In this document: positions 1 to 8,764 of the stretch, in pieces
Numbering within the stretch: the first letter of the stretch is position 1
Layout of the letters: each line of letters begins with the position of its first letter
Assembly: GCA_963836015.1 (NCBI GenBank)
Contig: CAWIIF010000015.1
Location: 1,612,001 to 1,676,000, forward strand
DNA from: CAWCDJ01 sp963836015
Lineage (GTDB): Bacteria > Acidobacteriota > Terriglobia > Bryobacterales > Bryobacteraceae
DNA length: 64,000 bases
Direction of reading: 5' to 3'
Notes under the pieces: model-generated
The model's input: the letters and a program-made list of their open reading frames with translations, nothing else
What the model was told of the DNA's origin: nothing
The model's database searches: none
Made by a program: the position numbers and the translations under genes

Positions 1-275
1 ACGAACCACCAGGGCAGGATGGAGGCTGCCGCCAGGGCCAGGAACACGCCGCTGAGCAGGCACTTGTCGGCGATCGGGTCGAGGTAGGCGCCGGCCTGGG
101 TGGACGAGCCGAAGTGTCGTGCCGCCGCGCCATCCAGCAGGTCGGTCGCGGCCGCGGCGGCAAAGAGGGCCAGCGCGGTGAAATGCCGTCCGGTCAAGAT
201 GGATTGGATTACAAAAGGTACGAGAAACAGGCGCAGCAATGTGAAGAGATTAGGGATGGTCAGCCAGCTCGGCAT
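1..275 (-). CDS. pgsA: CDP-diacylglycerol-glycerol-3-phosphate phosphatidyltransferase-like protein (partial)
   Basis: Only the N-terminal 91 or so residues lie in the window; the gene continues beyond the left edge. The protein starts MPSWLTIPNLFTLLRLFLVP and carries the CDP-alcohol phosphatidyltransferase signature as DLLDGAAAR, eight residues, then GAYLDPIAD. This gives the four aspartates and the AR pair of the D-x2-DG-x2-AR-x8-G-x3-D-x3-D motif. The family transfers a phosphatidyl group from CDP-diacylglycerol to an alcohol, usually glycerol-3-phosphate in the PgsA branch, and sits in the inner membrane. The ATG at 273-275 is chosen because no other start lies in frame upstream, although no strong Shine-Dalgarno is visible. 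The exact alcohol acceptor cannot be told from the fragment; PgsA is the commonest match to this N-terminus. Confidence 0.8.
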   Translation of the reverse strand, partial: MPSWLTIPNLFTLLRLFLVPFVIQSILTGRHFTALALFAAAAATDLLDGAAARHFGSSTQAGAYLDPIADKCLLSGVFLALAAASILPWWF

Positions 276-316
276 CTCTGAGACGAGTGTAGCAGCGGAG
301 TACGGATCCTCGGCCA

Positions 317-337
317 GGGCAAACCCGGAATTTGCCC
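317..337. terminator. Hairpin between galK and the pgsA-like gene
   Basis: Perfect 7-bp arms GGGCAAA / TTTGCCC around a 7-nt loop lie in the short gap between the end of galK and the start of the pgsA-like gene. There is no T-run on either side, so it may be a weak or factor-assisted terminator, or simply a palindrome. Confidence 0.3.
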
Positions 338-376
338 CCGCCAGGGAAGGACATTCTTTTGATCTATGCTTACTAG

Positions 377-1543
377 TCAGGCGACGGCCGGGATCGTCTC
401 AAAATTCTTCAGTTCGCCGGCGCCGGCCGAGGGCTTGCAACTGTAAATGCGCGGCGTAATTCCGAAGCGGCCGTGGTAGGCGGAAACGATAGCGTCCTGG
501 AATTTCTCCAGCGCACGCGGGCTCAGCATGGTGACCGTGCAGCCGCCGAATCCGCCGCCGGTCATGCGCGATCCGTAAACGCCGTCGATCCCCAGCGCCG
601 TATCCACGAGGAAATCGAGCTCCTCGCAGCTCACTTCGTAGTCGTGCTGCAGGCTGCGGTGCGATTCCACCAGCAGGCGGCCCATCCCGGTGAGCTCGCC
701 GGCCGCCCCGGCTTCCACGAAGCGGTTCACGCGGTCGTCTTCCGTCACCACGTGCCGCGCGCGGCGCCGGATGAGGTCGGGCAACTGAGCTTCCACCTCG
801 GCAAACTGCGCGGGGCTGACATCCCGCAGGCTGGTCGCGGCGGGGAAACGCTTCTGGATGCGCTCGACCGCCTCGGCGCATTCGCGCACGCGGTCGCGGT
901 AGGCGGTGCCGGAAAGCTCGTGCTTGACCATGGTGTTCACGGCCAGGAAAGTGACGCCGTCGGGGATGCGCACGTCGCGATGCTCCAGGCTGCGGCAATC
1001 GATGGCCACCGCCGAATTCTCGCGGCCGAAGACCGAAATGTACTGGTCCATGATGCCGCAGGGCATCCCTACGAATTCGCGCTCGGCCCGCTGGCAGAGC
1101 TTCGCCAGCTCCATCGGATCGAAGAGCCTTCCGCGGAGAAACGCCAGCGCCGAAGATACCTCGAGCGCGGCCGAGGAGCTCAGCCCCGAGCCATCCGGCA
1201 CCGTGCTGCGGATCAGCAGGTTGGCGGGCTCCACCGGGAATCCGGCGCGAATCACTTCGCGCGCGACGCCGACCGGATAGTCGGTCCAGTGACGCGCCGG
1301 CTGCGCATTGGGGAGGTCCGAGACCAGGAACTCCCGCGACTCCTTGCGGTCTTCCGAGTAGATGTGGAGCTTGCCGTCGCCGGAAGGCGCCGCCGCCACG
1401 TAGGTGGCCAGGTCCAGGGCCACCGGGCAGACAAACCCGAAGTTATAGTCGGTGTGCTCCCCGATCAGGTTGACGCGCCCGGGCGCGCGAAAAATCCGTA
1501 GGCCATCGGCCTGGCCGTAGAGGCTGCGAAATTGGTCGATCAT
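377..1543 (-). CDS. galK: Galactokinase
   Basis: Phosphorylates alpha-D-galactose to galactose-1-phosphate with ATP, the first committed step of the Leloir pathway, in the cytoplasm. All three GHMP-kinase signatures are present: the galactokinase box GRVNLIGEHTDYN near the N-terminus, the ATP-binding PDGSGLSSSAALEVS, and the C-terminal GSRMTGGGFGGCTV. The length of 388 residues is normal for GalK. I start it at the ATG at 1541-1543 (MIDQFRSLYG); a TTG nine bases upstream is also in frame, and neither has a clear Shine-Dalgarno. It lies 39 bp downstream of a small membrane protein gene and a sodium:solute symporter gene on the same strand, which suggests a galactose uptake and activation operon. 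No galT or galE is in the window. Confidence 0.95.
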   Translation of the reverse strand: MIDQFRSLYGQADGLRIFRAPGRVNLIGEHTDYNFGFVCPVALDLATYVAAAPSGDGKLHIYSEDRKESREFLVSDLPNAQPARHWTDYPVGVAREVIRAGFPVEPANLLIRSTVPDGSGLSSSAALEVSSALAFLRGRLFDPMELAKLCQRAEREFVGMPCGIMDQYISVFGRENSAVAIDCRSLEHRDVRIPDGVTFLAVNTMVKHELSGTAYRDRVRECAEAVERIQKRFPAATSLRDVSPAQFAEVEAQLPDLIRRRARHVVTEDDRVNRFVEAGAAGELTGMGRLLVESHRSLQHDYEVSCEELDFLVDTALGIDGVYGSRMTGGGFGGCTVTMLSPRALEKFQDAIVSAYHGRFGITPRIYSCKPSAGAGELKNFETIPAVA

Positions 1544-1557
1544 GATAGTCAAATGTT

Positions 1558-1578
1558 GGGCAAGCTAAAGCATGCCCC
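1558..1578. repeat. GC-rich intergenic palindrome, copy 1 of a dispersed family
   Basis: The stretch GGGCAAGC-taaa-GCATGCCCC forms an imperfect hairpin in the gap upstream of galK. Its GCCCCACT end matches the AGTGGGGC core seen at 5661-5686, 10403-10428 and 19391-19426. It looks like a REP-type element rather than a gene-specific site. Confidence 0.45.
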
Positions 1579-1582
1579 ACTG

Positions 1583-1774
1583 TCAGGTGTGCGAACCCCG
1601 GCGCGCCATCAGCAACAGGAAACATCCGAAAAGCAGCATGCCGATTCCGCAGTAGAGGTTGACATTCGATTCGGTGAGATCCGCGCGCATATCCGGCGCG
1701 AACACGCCCAGCCCCAGCAGAATCAAGCCGAGGATAGCGAAGAACCAGCCCGAAGGCACTCTCAAATCCAGCAT
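1583..1774 (-). CDS. Small two-helix membrane protein next to the symporter
   Basis: This 63-residue protein has two hydrophobic segments, roughly residues 10-25 (WFFAILGLILLGLGVF) and 40-57 (YCGIGMLLFGCFLLLMA), and ends in a short basic tail. Its ATG at 1772-1774 lies just after the stop codon of the sodium:solute symporter (1776-1778), so the two are almost certainly cotranscribed and translationally coupled, and galK follows. Small two-helix partners encoded beside SSS-family transporters are known, so an accessory role is possible. The sequence matches no family I can name. The tight spacing and clean hydropathy argue that it is a real gene. Confidence 0.65.
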   Translation of the reverse strand: MLDLRVPSGWFFAILGLILLGLGVFAPDMRADLTESNVNLYCGIGMLLFGCFLLLMARRGSHT

Positions 1775-1775
1775 A

Positions 1776-3455
1776 TTAGGCGAACCAGATATTCAAAAGA
1801 ATCACTAGGATCGAAGCCACAATCGCCAGGGGCGCGGGCCGCTGATACCACTTTGCCGTTGCATCGTGGGGGATCTTGGTCATGCCGTAGACCAGGCCTT
1901 CCAGTTCCTTCTCGGCGCGCGGCGCAGTCGCCATGCTGACCACCAGGGTCACCACCAGGCAAGTGGTAAACGCCGCGATGGCGATCCAGAAATTCTGCGC
2001 CATGACGGAGGGGAACACGTGAAGCTGCCCGAAGACTCCGCCCTTTCCTTCGGCCACCGTGAGTCCCCAGGTCGCCGACGCCGCGACGGTACCGGTCACC
2101 AGCCCGCAGAAGGCGCCGTGTCCGGTCGCGCGCTTCGTGAACATGCCCAGCAGGAAGGTCGCAAAGAGCGGCGCGTTCACAAATCCGAAGACCAGTTGCA
2201 GCAGGTCCATGATGTTGTTGTAGTGCTGTGCGAGGTAGGCCGCCCCGATGGAGAGCGCCACGCCGACAATCGTGGTCGCGCGCCCCACGTTCAGGTAGTG
2301 ATGATCGGGCGCGCCCTTCCTGATGTAGCTTTGGTAGATATCGTAGGTCCAGACGGTGTTGAACGCGGTGACGTTGCCCGCCATCCCCGACATGAAGGAG
2401 GCCATCAGGCCGGTGAGCCCGACCCCCAGCATCCCGGCGGGGTAAAACTTCGCCATGAGGGTCGTGATCACCTGGTCGTAATCCGGGCCGCTAGCCTTCA
2501 TCGGCAGGGCATATCCCAGGTCCATGCGGGAGAGCGCCAGCGCCGCGATGCCGGGAAGGATCACGATGAACGGCAGCAGCATCTTGGGGAACGTGCCGAT
2601 GATGGGAGTGAGGCGCGCCTCCGACATCGAACGCGCCGCCATGGCGCGCTGCACCACCAGGAAATTCGTACACCAATATCCGAAGGAAAGGACGAACCCG
2701 AGACCGGCCACCATTCCGAAGATCTCGACGCCCATGGGGTTTTGGCTGGAACTACCCATGTAACCCCAGGCGTGCGTCATGACCGTGCCGGGCTGCCCGG
2801 TGGACAGCGTCATGGCGCTGAGCCGCTTCGAAATACCGCCCCATCCGCCGGCCTTCGAAACCGAGAGGATGGCGAGCGGGGCGAAGCCGGCCACGATCAG
2901 CAGAAACTGCAGCACCTCGTTGTAGATCGCGCTGGTCAATCCGCCCAGGAAGGTGTAGATGAGAACGATCACCGCCGAGGCCAGCACCGAGGTGGTGAAG
3001 TTCCAGCCCAGCACCAGTTCGAGCAGCAGCCCCAGCGCGTACATGGAGATGCCCGACGAGAAGATGGTCATCACCGCGAAGGTGAATGCGTTGTACGCGC
3101 GGGTCTTCTCGTCGTACCGCATTTTCAGGTATTCCGGCACCGACCGGGCCTTGCTGCCGTAGTAGAACGGCATCATGAACAGGCCCATAAAGATGATGGC
3201 GGGGATCGCGCCGATCCAGTAAAAGTGGGCGGTCATGATGCCGTACTTCGCTCCGGAAGCCGACATCCCGATCAGTTCCTGCGCCCCCAGGTTGGCGGCG
3301 ATGAAGGCCAGGCTGGTAATCCAAACAGGAACGCCGTGGCCGGATAAAAGGAAGTCGCCGCTGGTGGAGATTTTTTTACGAAGTCTCCAGCCGATGCCTA
3401 AAACAAAGGCGAAATACAGCGCGAGGATGAGGTAATCAACCGCCGCGAGTTTCAC
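1776..3455 (-). CDS. Sodium:solute symporter (SSS family), probable sugar importer
   Basis: A 559-residue polytopic inner-membrane protein of the SSS family (TC 2.A.21) with about 14 helices. The start MKLAAVDYLILALYFAFVLGIGWRLRKK is the family's usual first helix. The loop after it (FLLSGHGVPVWITSLAFIAANLGAQELIGM) and the stretch FLGGLTSAIYNEVLQFLLIVAGF match the SGLT-like branch that takes up glucose, galactose or myo-inositol with Na+. The GTG start at 3453-3455 is preceded by AGGAG at good spacing. The downstream small membrane protein and galactokinase suggest galactose as a substrate; this is an inference from context. The C-terminus ends in another hydrophobic helix (APLAIVASILVILLNIWFA). 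Confidence 0.88.
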   Translation of the reverse strand: MKLAAVDYLILALYFAFVLGIGWRLRKKISTSGDFLLSGHGVPVWITSLAFIAANLGAQELIGMSASGAKYGIMTAHFYWIGAIPAIIFMGLFMMPFYYGSKARSVPEYLKMRYDEKTRAYNAFTFAVMTIFSSGISMYALGLLLELVLGWNFTTSVLASAVIVLIYTFLGGLTSAIYNEVLQFLLIVAGFAPLAILSVSKAGGWGGISKRLSAMTLSTGQPGTVMTHAWGYMGSSSQNPMGVEIFGMVAGLGFVLSFGYWCTNFLVVQRAMAARSMSEARLTPIIGTFPKMLLPFIVILPGIAALALSRMDLGYALPMKASGPDYDQVITTLMAKFYPAGMLGVGLTGLMASFMSGMAGNVTAFNTVWTYDIYQSYIRKGAPDHHYLNVGRATTIVGVALSIGAAYLAQHYNNIMDLLQLVFGFVNAPLFATFLLGMFTKRATGHGAFCGLVTGTVAASATWGLTVAEGKGGVFGQLHVFPSVMAQNFWIAIAAFTTCLVVTLVVSMATAPRAEKELEGLVYGMTKIPHDATAKWYQRPAPLAIVASILVILLNIWFA

Positions 3456-3513
3456 TAAAACGCTCCTGAATACTTCGTGGTTTCAGATATGGAAACCTGA
3501 GTCTACCATACGC

Positions 3514-4813
3514 CTACGAGAACCGCGTGCGCTTCCACAAGAGCGTTCCGCACACTCCCAGGAACACCAGGGTGAGGGAGATCAGCACCCCCATCCACAC
3601 GGGATTCATGGCGATAGCCGGGCGCTGGGCGCCCCATCCGAGCCACACGAAAAGCGCCAGGGCGGCGGCCAAAATGAGCCATTCCCAAGGCCGGCGGCCG
3701 GGCCGCTCCTTCGCCAGGGGATCGTGTCCGCGGAGCGTGGCCTCGACGCGGACGGGATCGAGGCCGTAGCGCGTGCACTCGCGATCCACCGCCTCCTTCC
3801 CCGACGACTGCTCCGATTCCGGCGCTTCGGCGAAGCTGATGGCGGTGGCGCCCGCGATCATCACCAGCGACCCCGCCACCACCAGGGTCTTGGCCGCGGA
3901 ATCCAGCCCGTGCAGTTCGCCGAACACCAGCGCGCCCCAGGCCAGGCCCCACAACTGGTTCGTGTTGGAGAGCGGGATGCCGCGGCCGATCCCGATATAT
4001 TTGGCGGCATATTGCTGGAACAGGTCGCCGATCACCCAGCAGAATCCGCCCAGGAACAGCCAGAACAGCGCGGGACGCGCGCGCACGAGGTCCGCCGACA
4101 CCTGCGAGAATCCGCCGTCGAACATCAGCGCGAGCGCCAGAACCGTGCTCAGCTCGCCGAAGGTGAAGACCGTGACGAAGGAGAGCGGGTTCATGCCGCT
4201 GATATACGCCTTGCGGTACGGAATGTACATGGTGCCCCACAGCGCGCCGGCCCCCAGAGCGGCCAGAATTCCCAGCGTGGCCGCGTGCTTCGGTGCTTCC
4301 GCGCCCCCCGCGTGCGAGGTGGTGGCGTAGGCCAGCAGGCAGGCGCCCACCACGATGGCCGCCGCGCCTCCCAGCACTTTGAGCCACTGACGCGCGCCGG
4401 CGCCGCGCAGCTCCTTGAACAGCAGCCAGCCCCACAGCAGGCCCGACCAGGCTGTTGGTGTTCCAGAGCGGGAAGGCGATCGAAAGCCCGACGTTGCGGA
4501 TGGCGAAGACCGTCAGGGTGTTGGCCACTGCCCAGAGCATGCCGGCCAGGATCGCCCACACGATCAGGTGCTTCTTCTCGCGCAGGTCTTCCATGATGTA
4601 GCCGGTTCCCTTCAGCATCATGGGAACCGTCCAGCGCGCGACGAATACGCCCGCCACCATGCCGAGCGAGACCAGGAAAGGGGAGAACCCCACGGTGACG
4701 AGCTTGGTGGGAGCCTCCGCCGCGCCCAGCCATGCGCCGGCGCCCAGCCCGCAGACTACTCCCAGCCGGTGCAGGGAGTTGTGCGACAGCTCCGGTTTCA
4801 CCGCGGCCTTCAT
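3514..4813 (-). pseudogene. GRP/DMT-type sugar permease with a one-base frameshift
   Basis: Two overlapping frames encode the two halves of one roughly 432-residue permease of the GRP/RhaT-like sugar transporter type. The N-terminal part (GVVCGLGAGAWLGAAEAP to AFPLWNTNSLVG) runs from 4813. The rest (FKELRGAG, FGELSTVLALALMF, GIPLSNTNQLWGLAWGALVFGE) is in another frame and ends at 3514. The repeated LWNTNSLVG and LSNTNQLWG motifs show the two-fold internal repeat of this family. Removing one extra G near 4440-4443 restores exactly 433 codons. A sequencing error is therefore as likely as real inactivation. It lies upstream of the symporter and galK on the same strand. A short hydrophilic insert (residues about 345-385) precedes the last two helices. 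Confidence 0.8.
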
Positions 4814-4975
4814 CGGACCGCCATCAGGACCGCGATTCCCAACACCAGGACGGCGACCGGCAGCCAGAACTGCAGGTCCGTCAGTACAGCCTTTGGAAGC
4901 GATGGTTTCAATCCAGTCTCCTGTAGAAACCGCCCATTATATATGGTTCAGACTCGCTGGAACGCGGCGAGGGGG

Positions 4976-5548
4976 CTACGGATGCCGGGCGCGGGCCCGG
5001 TCCATGTAGCGGAGCGTCTGCAGGTCCAGGCGGATCAGGTCGCCCACCTTGACGAACTGGGGAACCTGCACGGAAACACCGTTCGCCAGCCGGGCCGGCT
5101 TGAAATTGGTGTCCTGCTGCTGGTGCATGGGGGGCGCCGTCTCCGCGATCACGACCTCCAACACGTCCGGAAAGAGCACGGCGATCGGCCGCCCTTCCAC
5201 GAACTCCACCGCCAGCCGCATGCCGGGCTCCAGAAACTCCGCCTGGGGCCCGACGATTTCCTTCGGGATCTCCGACTGTTCGTAGCTCTCCGGGTGCATG
5301 AAGCAGCAGTGTCCGGCGTCCGTGTACAGGAAATCGAGCGGGTGCTTCTCGACCGGCAGCTCGTCCAGCTTCAGATCGGCGCGGAAGCTGTGTTCCCAGA
5401 ATGTGCCGCTGTTGAGACTTTGCAGGCGGGCGTGGGTGGCGCCGCCCATCTGTCCCTGTCCGGGATGGTACTCCGCGGCGACAACCTTATAATCTTGTCC
5501 CTGGAATTTGATTGCCATGCCGGCGCGCAGTTGGGATGCGACGACCAT
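4976..5548 (-). CDS. efp: Translation elongation factor P
   Basis: Relieves ribosome stalling at polyproline stretches by binding between the P and E sites. The 190-residue length and three-domain layout fit: an N-terminal KOW-like domain (MVVASQLRAGMAIKFQGQDYKV), a central OB domain (VGPQAEFLEPGMRLAVEFVEGRPIAVLFPDVLEV) and a C-terminal OB domain ending QVPQFVKVGDLIRLDLQTLRYMDRA. The ATG at 5546-5548 has a strong GGAGGT. The N-terminal loop that normally presents a modified Lys or Arg reads PGQGQMGG, with Gln31 where Lys34 sits in the E. coli protein, and it is about two residues longer than in E. coli. No EpmA/B or EarP gene is nearby. A 44-codon reading frame with its own strong Shine-Dalgarno overlaps the start. 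Confidence 0.93.
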   Translation of the reverse strand: MVVASQLRAGMAIKFQGQDYKVVAAEYHPGQGQMGGATHARLQSLNSGTFWEHSFRADLKLDELPVEKHPLDFLYTDAGHCCFMHPESYEQSEIPKEIVGPQAEFLEPGMRLAVEFVEGRPIAVLFPDVLEVVIAETAPPMHQQQDTNFKPARLANGVSVQVPQFVKVGDLIRLDLQTLRYMDRARARHP

Positions 5549-5621
5549 TTTGACCTCCGGGGCGCTTGATGCGTTCGACGGTCCAGGTGCGAACGACCTG
5601 CGGGTGGCGAGGTTTGTCCAT
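5487..5621 (-). CDS. Possible 44-codon leader ORF overlapping the start of efp
   Basis: An ATG at 5619-5621 follows AGGAGGAG at close spacing and opens a 44-codon frame (MDKPRHPQVVRTWTVERIK...) that ends at TAA 5487-5489, inside and out of frame with efp. The efp Shine-Dalgarno and start lie within this frame. The arrangement would allow translational coupling or attenuation of efp. The peptide has isolated prolines but no Pro-Pro run, and it matches no family I know. It may equally be a chance frame beside a GGAGG-rich stretch. Confidence 0.3.
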   Translation of the reverse strand: MDKPRHPQVVRTWTVERIKRPGGQNGRRIPTARRHGNQIPGTRL

Positions 5622-5660
5622 AACTCCTCCTGCCGCCCTCAGTGTAGCGCTTTTGCGGAT

Positions 5661-5686
5661 GGACAGGCCGGGAGGCCCGCCCCACT
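5661..5686. repeat. GC-rich intergenic palindrome, copy 2
   Basis: On the minus strand this reads AGTGGGGCGGGCC-tccc-GGCCTGTCC. It shares the AGTGGGGC core and the GGCC/GGCCTG arms with the copies at 10403 and 19391. It lies between efp and the receiver-like gene, at the latter's stop codon, so it could also terminate that gene. Confidence 0.5.
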
Positions 5687-6059
5687 AAGACGAGTGACGC
5701 TTGAAAATCAAGGGCATGTTCTGCGAGAATGCCGACCGGGCCAGCACCATGTCGCAGCCCGCCTCCTGCGCCTGCAGCTTCAGTTCGCCCTGCACGTGCG
5801 AAAGATAACCGATCAGGCTGATCCCCTTCGTTACGGAGCTCTCTTTGAGCTTGACGATGAGGTTCAGGGGCTGGGCGTCTTCGAAATTCAGGTCGAAGAT
5901 GATGAGCGAGGGCTTGTCGAGAGCTTTCTCCAGGACCTCCTTCGACTCCTTGACGAACTCCAGCGCGAGCCCGGCCCGCTTGGCGGCCTCGGTGAGCTTA
6001 ACCGAGAAAAACAGGTCGCTGACTACTGCCAGGACTCTCTTCGGTTCCTGTTTCTGCAT
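5685..6059 (-). CDS. Degenerate response-regulator receiver-like protein
   Basis: A stand-alone 124-residue protein shaped like a CheY receiver. It starts KRVLAVVSDLFFSVKLTEAAKRAGL (strand 1, one acidic residue at Asp15), then has SLIIFDLNFEDAQ with Asp56 at the phosphorylation position, and a Ser in GYLSHVQ where the switch Thr/Ser sits. The usual second acidic pocket residue and the conserved Lys are not evident (LARSAFSQ in place of a KPF-type motif), so phosphorylation is doubtful and the domain may act as a phosphorylation-independent scaffold. The ATG at 6057-6059 fits the start of strand 1; no strong Shine-Dalgarno is seen. It is divergent from the aminopeptidase gene, with about 70 bp between the starts. 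Partner and output are unknown. Confidence 0.7.
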   Translation of the reverse strand: MQKQEPKRVLAVVSDLFFSVKLTEAAKRAGLALEFVKESKEVLEKALDKPSLIIFDLNFEDAQPLNLIVKLKESSVTKGISLIGYLSHVQGELKLQAQEAGCDMVLARSAFSQNMPLIFKRHSS

Positions 6060-6129
6060 AGATTTTGTGCTGTTGGGTCTTACTTGCCCTGTCTTGAATA
6101 CTAGAAGGTGGGGACGATTGAATTCTATC

Positions 6130-7803
6130 ATGAAAGTTATGGATGTCCACTCGTGGTCACGCCCGGATCGGGTGCGCGTTCGCCATCTCGATCTCGATCT
6201 CGACGTCTCGTTCGAGCGCAAGACGCTGGAAGGCGCCGTCACGGTCCACTTCGACCGTGCCGCCGGCGACGACTTAATACTCGACACGCGGGACCTCGCG
6301 ATCCACGCAGTCGACAACGCCGCGGCCTTCGAGCTGGGCGCCGCCGATCCCGTACTGGGCGCGCCCCTGCGCATCCGCCCGGCGGAAGGCGCGGATCGTG
6401 TGACCGTCCGCTATTCCACGTCGCCGCGCGCCTCCGGACTGCAGTGGCTGGAGCCGCCGCAGACCGCGGGGCGGCGGCACCCGTTCCTTTTCACCCAGTC
6501 GCAGGCCATCCATGCGCGCAGTTGGATCCCGCTGCAGGATACCCCGGGAGTGCGCGTCACGTTCACGGCGCAGATCCGCACCCCCGAAGGCCTGCGCGCC
6601 GTCATGGGGGCCGAGATGTTGGGTGACGGCCGCTTCCGCATGGAGCAGCCGGTGCCTTCCTATCTCATCGCGCTGGCCGCGGGGGACCTGGCCTTCCGCC
6701 CGATCGGGCCGCGCTCCGGCGTGTATGCCGAGCCCTCCGTCGTGGATGCCGCCGCGCGCGAATTCGAAGATACGGAGGCCATGATCCGCGCGGTCGAAGA
6801 GCTTTACGGCCCGTACCGCTGGGGCCGCTACGACCTGCTGGTGCTGCCGCCCAGCTTTCCCTTCGGCGGCATGGAAAATCCGCGCCTGACGTTCGCCACC
6901 CCCACGGTCATCGCCGGCGACAAGAGCCTGGTCTCGCTGGTGGCCCACGAACTGGCGCATTCCTGGTCGGGAAACCTCGTGACTAACGCCACGTGGAGCG
7001 ATTTCTGGCTGAACGAAGGCTTCACGGTCTACGTGGAGCGGCGCGTGATCGAGAAGATCTACGGCCCGGAGCGCGAGGCTATGGAGGCGGTGCTGGGCCG
7101 CCGCGAGCTCGATCGCGAGATGGGCGGACTGCCCGAAATGGACCGCGTCCTCCACGTCGATCTCGGCGGCCGCGACCCCGATGCCGGCTGCACGCTGGTT
7201 CCCTACGAAAAAGGGGCGCTCATGCTGCGCACCATCGAGCGCGCCGTGGGCCGCGAGTGCTTCGACGCCTTTCTGCGCGGCTACTTCGACCGCTTCGCCT
7301 TCCAGAGCATCACCACGGCCGATTTTCTGGACTATGTGCGGCGCGAGCTGCCCAGCGCCGTTCCGCTCGACGAGTGGATCTTCCAGCCCGGCATTCCGGA
7401 GGGCGCCAACGAGCCGCACTCCGACGCCTTTGCCCGCATCGAAGCCGCGGGACCCGCCGACACGAGCGGCTGGAACACGCACCAGTGGCTCCACTTCCTG
7501 CGCACGCGCCAGGATCCGGATATGGCGCGTCTCGACCGCGAATTCCACTTCACCGAATCCGGCAACTCCGAAATCATCGCTCAGTGGCTGATGATGGCCA
7601 TCCGCGCCGACTACCGGCCGGCGTTTCCCCGGCTGGAGCAGTTCCTGTGCTCGGTCGGCCGCCGCAAGTTCCTCAGGCCGCTGTACACCGATCTCATGAA
7701 GACCCCGGAAGGCCAGGAGCGCGCTCACGGCATCTATGCCAAGGCGCGGGCGGGGTATCATCCGATCGCGCAGGCCACCGTCGACAGCATTGTAGGCTCG
7801 TAG
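6130..7803 (+). CDS. M1 family zinc aminopeptidase (leukotriene A4 hydrolase-like)
   Basis: A 557-residue gluzincin that removes N-terminal residues from peptides. The exopeptidase motif is FGGMENPRLTF, followed by the zinc site VAHELAHSWSGN: HELAH at residues 273-277 and the third ligand Glu296 in WLNEGF, matching HEXXH-x18-E. The NLVTNATWSDFWLNEGFTVYVERR wording is closest to the leukotriene-A4-hydrolase branch, and the helical C-terminal domain expected for that branch is present. There is no signal peptide, so it is probably cytoplasmic. I chose the ATG at 6130 (MKVMDVHSWSRPDRVRV) because the N-terminal beta domain begins just after it; a second ATG at 6139 is also possible. The exonuclease gene follows after only 1 bp. 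Confidence 0.92.
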   Translation: MKVMDVHSWSRPDRVRVRHLDLDLDVSFERKTLEGAVTVHFDRAAGDDLILDTRDLAIHAVDNAAAFELGAADPVLGAPLRIRPAEGADRVTVRYSTSPRASGLQWLEPPQTAGRRHPFLFTQSQAIHARSWIPLQDTPGVRVTFTAQIRTPEGLRAVMGAEMLGDGRFRMEQPVPSYLIALAAGDLAFRPIGPRSGVYAEPSVVDAAAREFEDTEAMIRAVEELYGPYRWGRYDLLVLPPSFPFGGMENPRLTFATPTVIAGDKSLVSLVAHELAHSWSGNLVTNATWSDFWLNEGFTVYVERRVIEKIYGPEREAMEAVLGRRELDREMGGLPEMDRVLHVDLGGRDPDAGCTLVPYEKGALMLRTIERAVGRECFDAFLRGYFDRFAFQSITTADFLDYVRRELPSAVPLDEWIFQPGIPEGANEPHSDAFARIEAAGPADTSGWNTHQWLHFLRTRQDPDMARLDREFHFTESGNSEIIAQWLMMAIRADYRPAFPRLEQFLCSVGRRKFLRPLYTDLMKTPEGQERAHGIYAKARAGYHPIAQATVDSIVGS

Positions 7804-7804
7804 C

Positions 7805-8762
7805 GTGCTCGAATTGCGAAGCGCCGGGTTGTACTGCCCGCCGGGCGATTTCTATATCGACCCGCGCGAACCGGTGGATCGCGCGGTGATCACGCATGCG
7901 CATCCGGACCGGGCCATCCCCGGCTCGCGCGCATATCTCACGAGCCGTGCGGGGGTGCCGCTGCTGCGGGAGGTTCTGGGCGAAGCCGCCATCGAAGGCG
8001 TCGAATACGGCGCTGCCGTGACGCTCGGCGATGCGGCGGTCTCGCTCCATCCGGCCGGGCACATTCTCGGCTCCGCGCAGGTCCGCATCGAGCATCGCGG
8101 CGAAGTGTGGGTGGTGGCGGGCGATTTCCGGCTGGCGCCTGACCCCACCTGTGCGCCGTTCGAGCCGCAGCGCTGTCACACGTTTGTTACCGGATCGACC
8201 TTTGGACTCCCGGTGTTTCGCTGGCCGGCGCAGTCCGACGTGGTGGCGGACATCCACTCCTGGTGGCGGGCCAACCGTGATGCCGGGAAGGTGAGCTTGC
8301 TGTACGCCTGGCCGCTGGGGAAGGCGCAGCGCGTCCTGGCTGCCCTTGATGCCGGCGTGGGGCCGATTCATGCGCGCGAGGAGGTCGAGAGATTCAACAG
8401 AATTTATCGGGAGCAGGGAATCGCGCTCGGGGCAACCGGCAGCATGCAGGCGGGTGGGCTGGTGATCGCCCCTCCGAGTTTGCTAGGCACGCCGTGGGCG
8501 CGCGGCTTCGGGCAAACTTCCGACGCCATGGTCTCCGGCTGGATGCGGATTCGCGGCACGCGCCGCCGGCGTTCGCTCGACCGCGGCTTCGTCCTCTCCG
8601 ACCATGCCGACTGGCCCGAGCTGCTGCGAGCCATCGATGAATCCGGCGCCGAGACGGTGTGGGTGACCCACGGCTTCCGCGCTGCCGCTGGTCCGCTGGC
8701 TCGAAGAGCACGGCCGCCGGGCCGTGGCGGTGGACGCCGGAACCGAGGTGCCCGAAGAGTAG
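7805..8762 (+). CDS. DNA ligase-associated exonuclease, metallo-beta-lactamase fold (frameshifted near its end)
   Basis: Begins MLELRSAGLYCPPGDFYIDP and has the MBL/beta-CASP features VITHAHPDRAIPGSRAYL, HPAGHILGSAQVRIEH, VVAGDF and LSDHADWPELL. These match the putative exonucleases (TIGR04122-like) encoded beside ATP-dependent DNA ligases. The second half of the metal motif reads HAHPDRA rather than HxHxDH, a known feature of some beta-CASP relatives. GTG start at 7805, one base after the aminopeptidase stop. An extra base at about 8678-8684 throws the last 25 or so codons out of frame: the other frame gives LVRWLEEHGRRAVAVDAG and a TAG at 8760-8762, the expected end. As sequenced, the frame instead reads on into the ligase and creates an apparent 837-residue fusion. 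Confidence 0.85.
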
Positions 8763-8764
8763 CC

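Noticed and set aside
473..1501. 342-codon frame opposite galK
   Set aside because: It is a shadow of GC-rich codon usage on the other strand; galK has all three family motifs.
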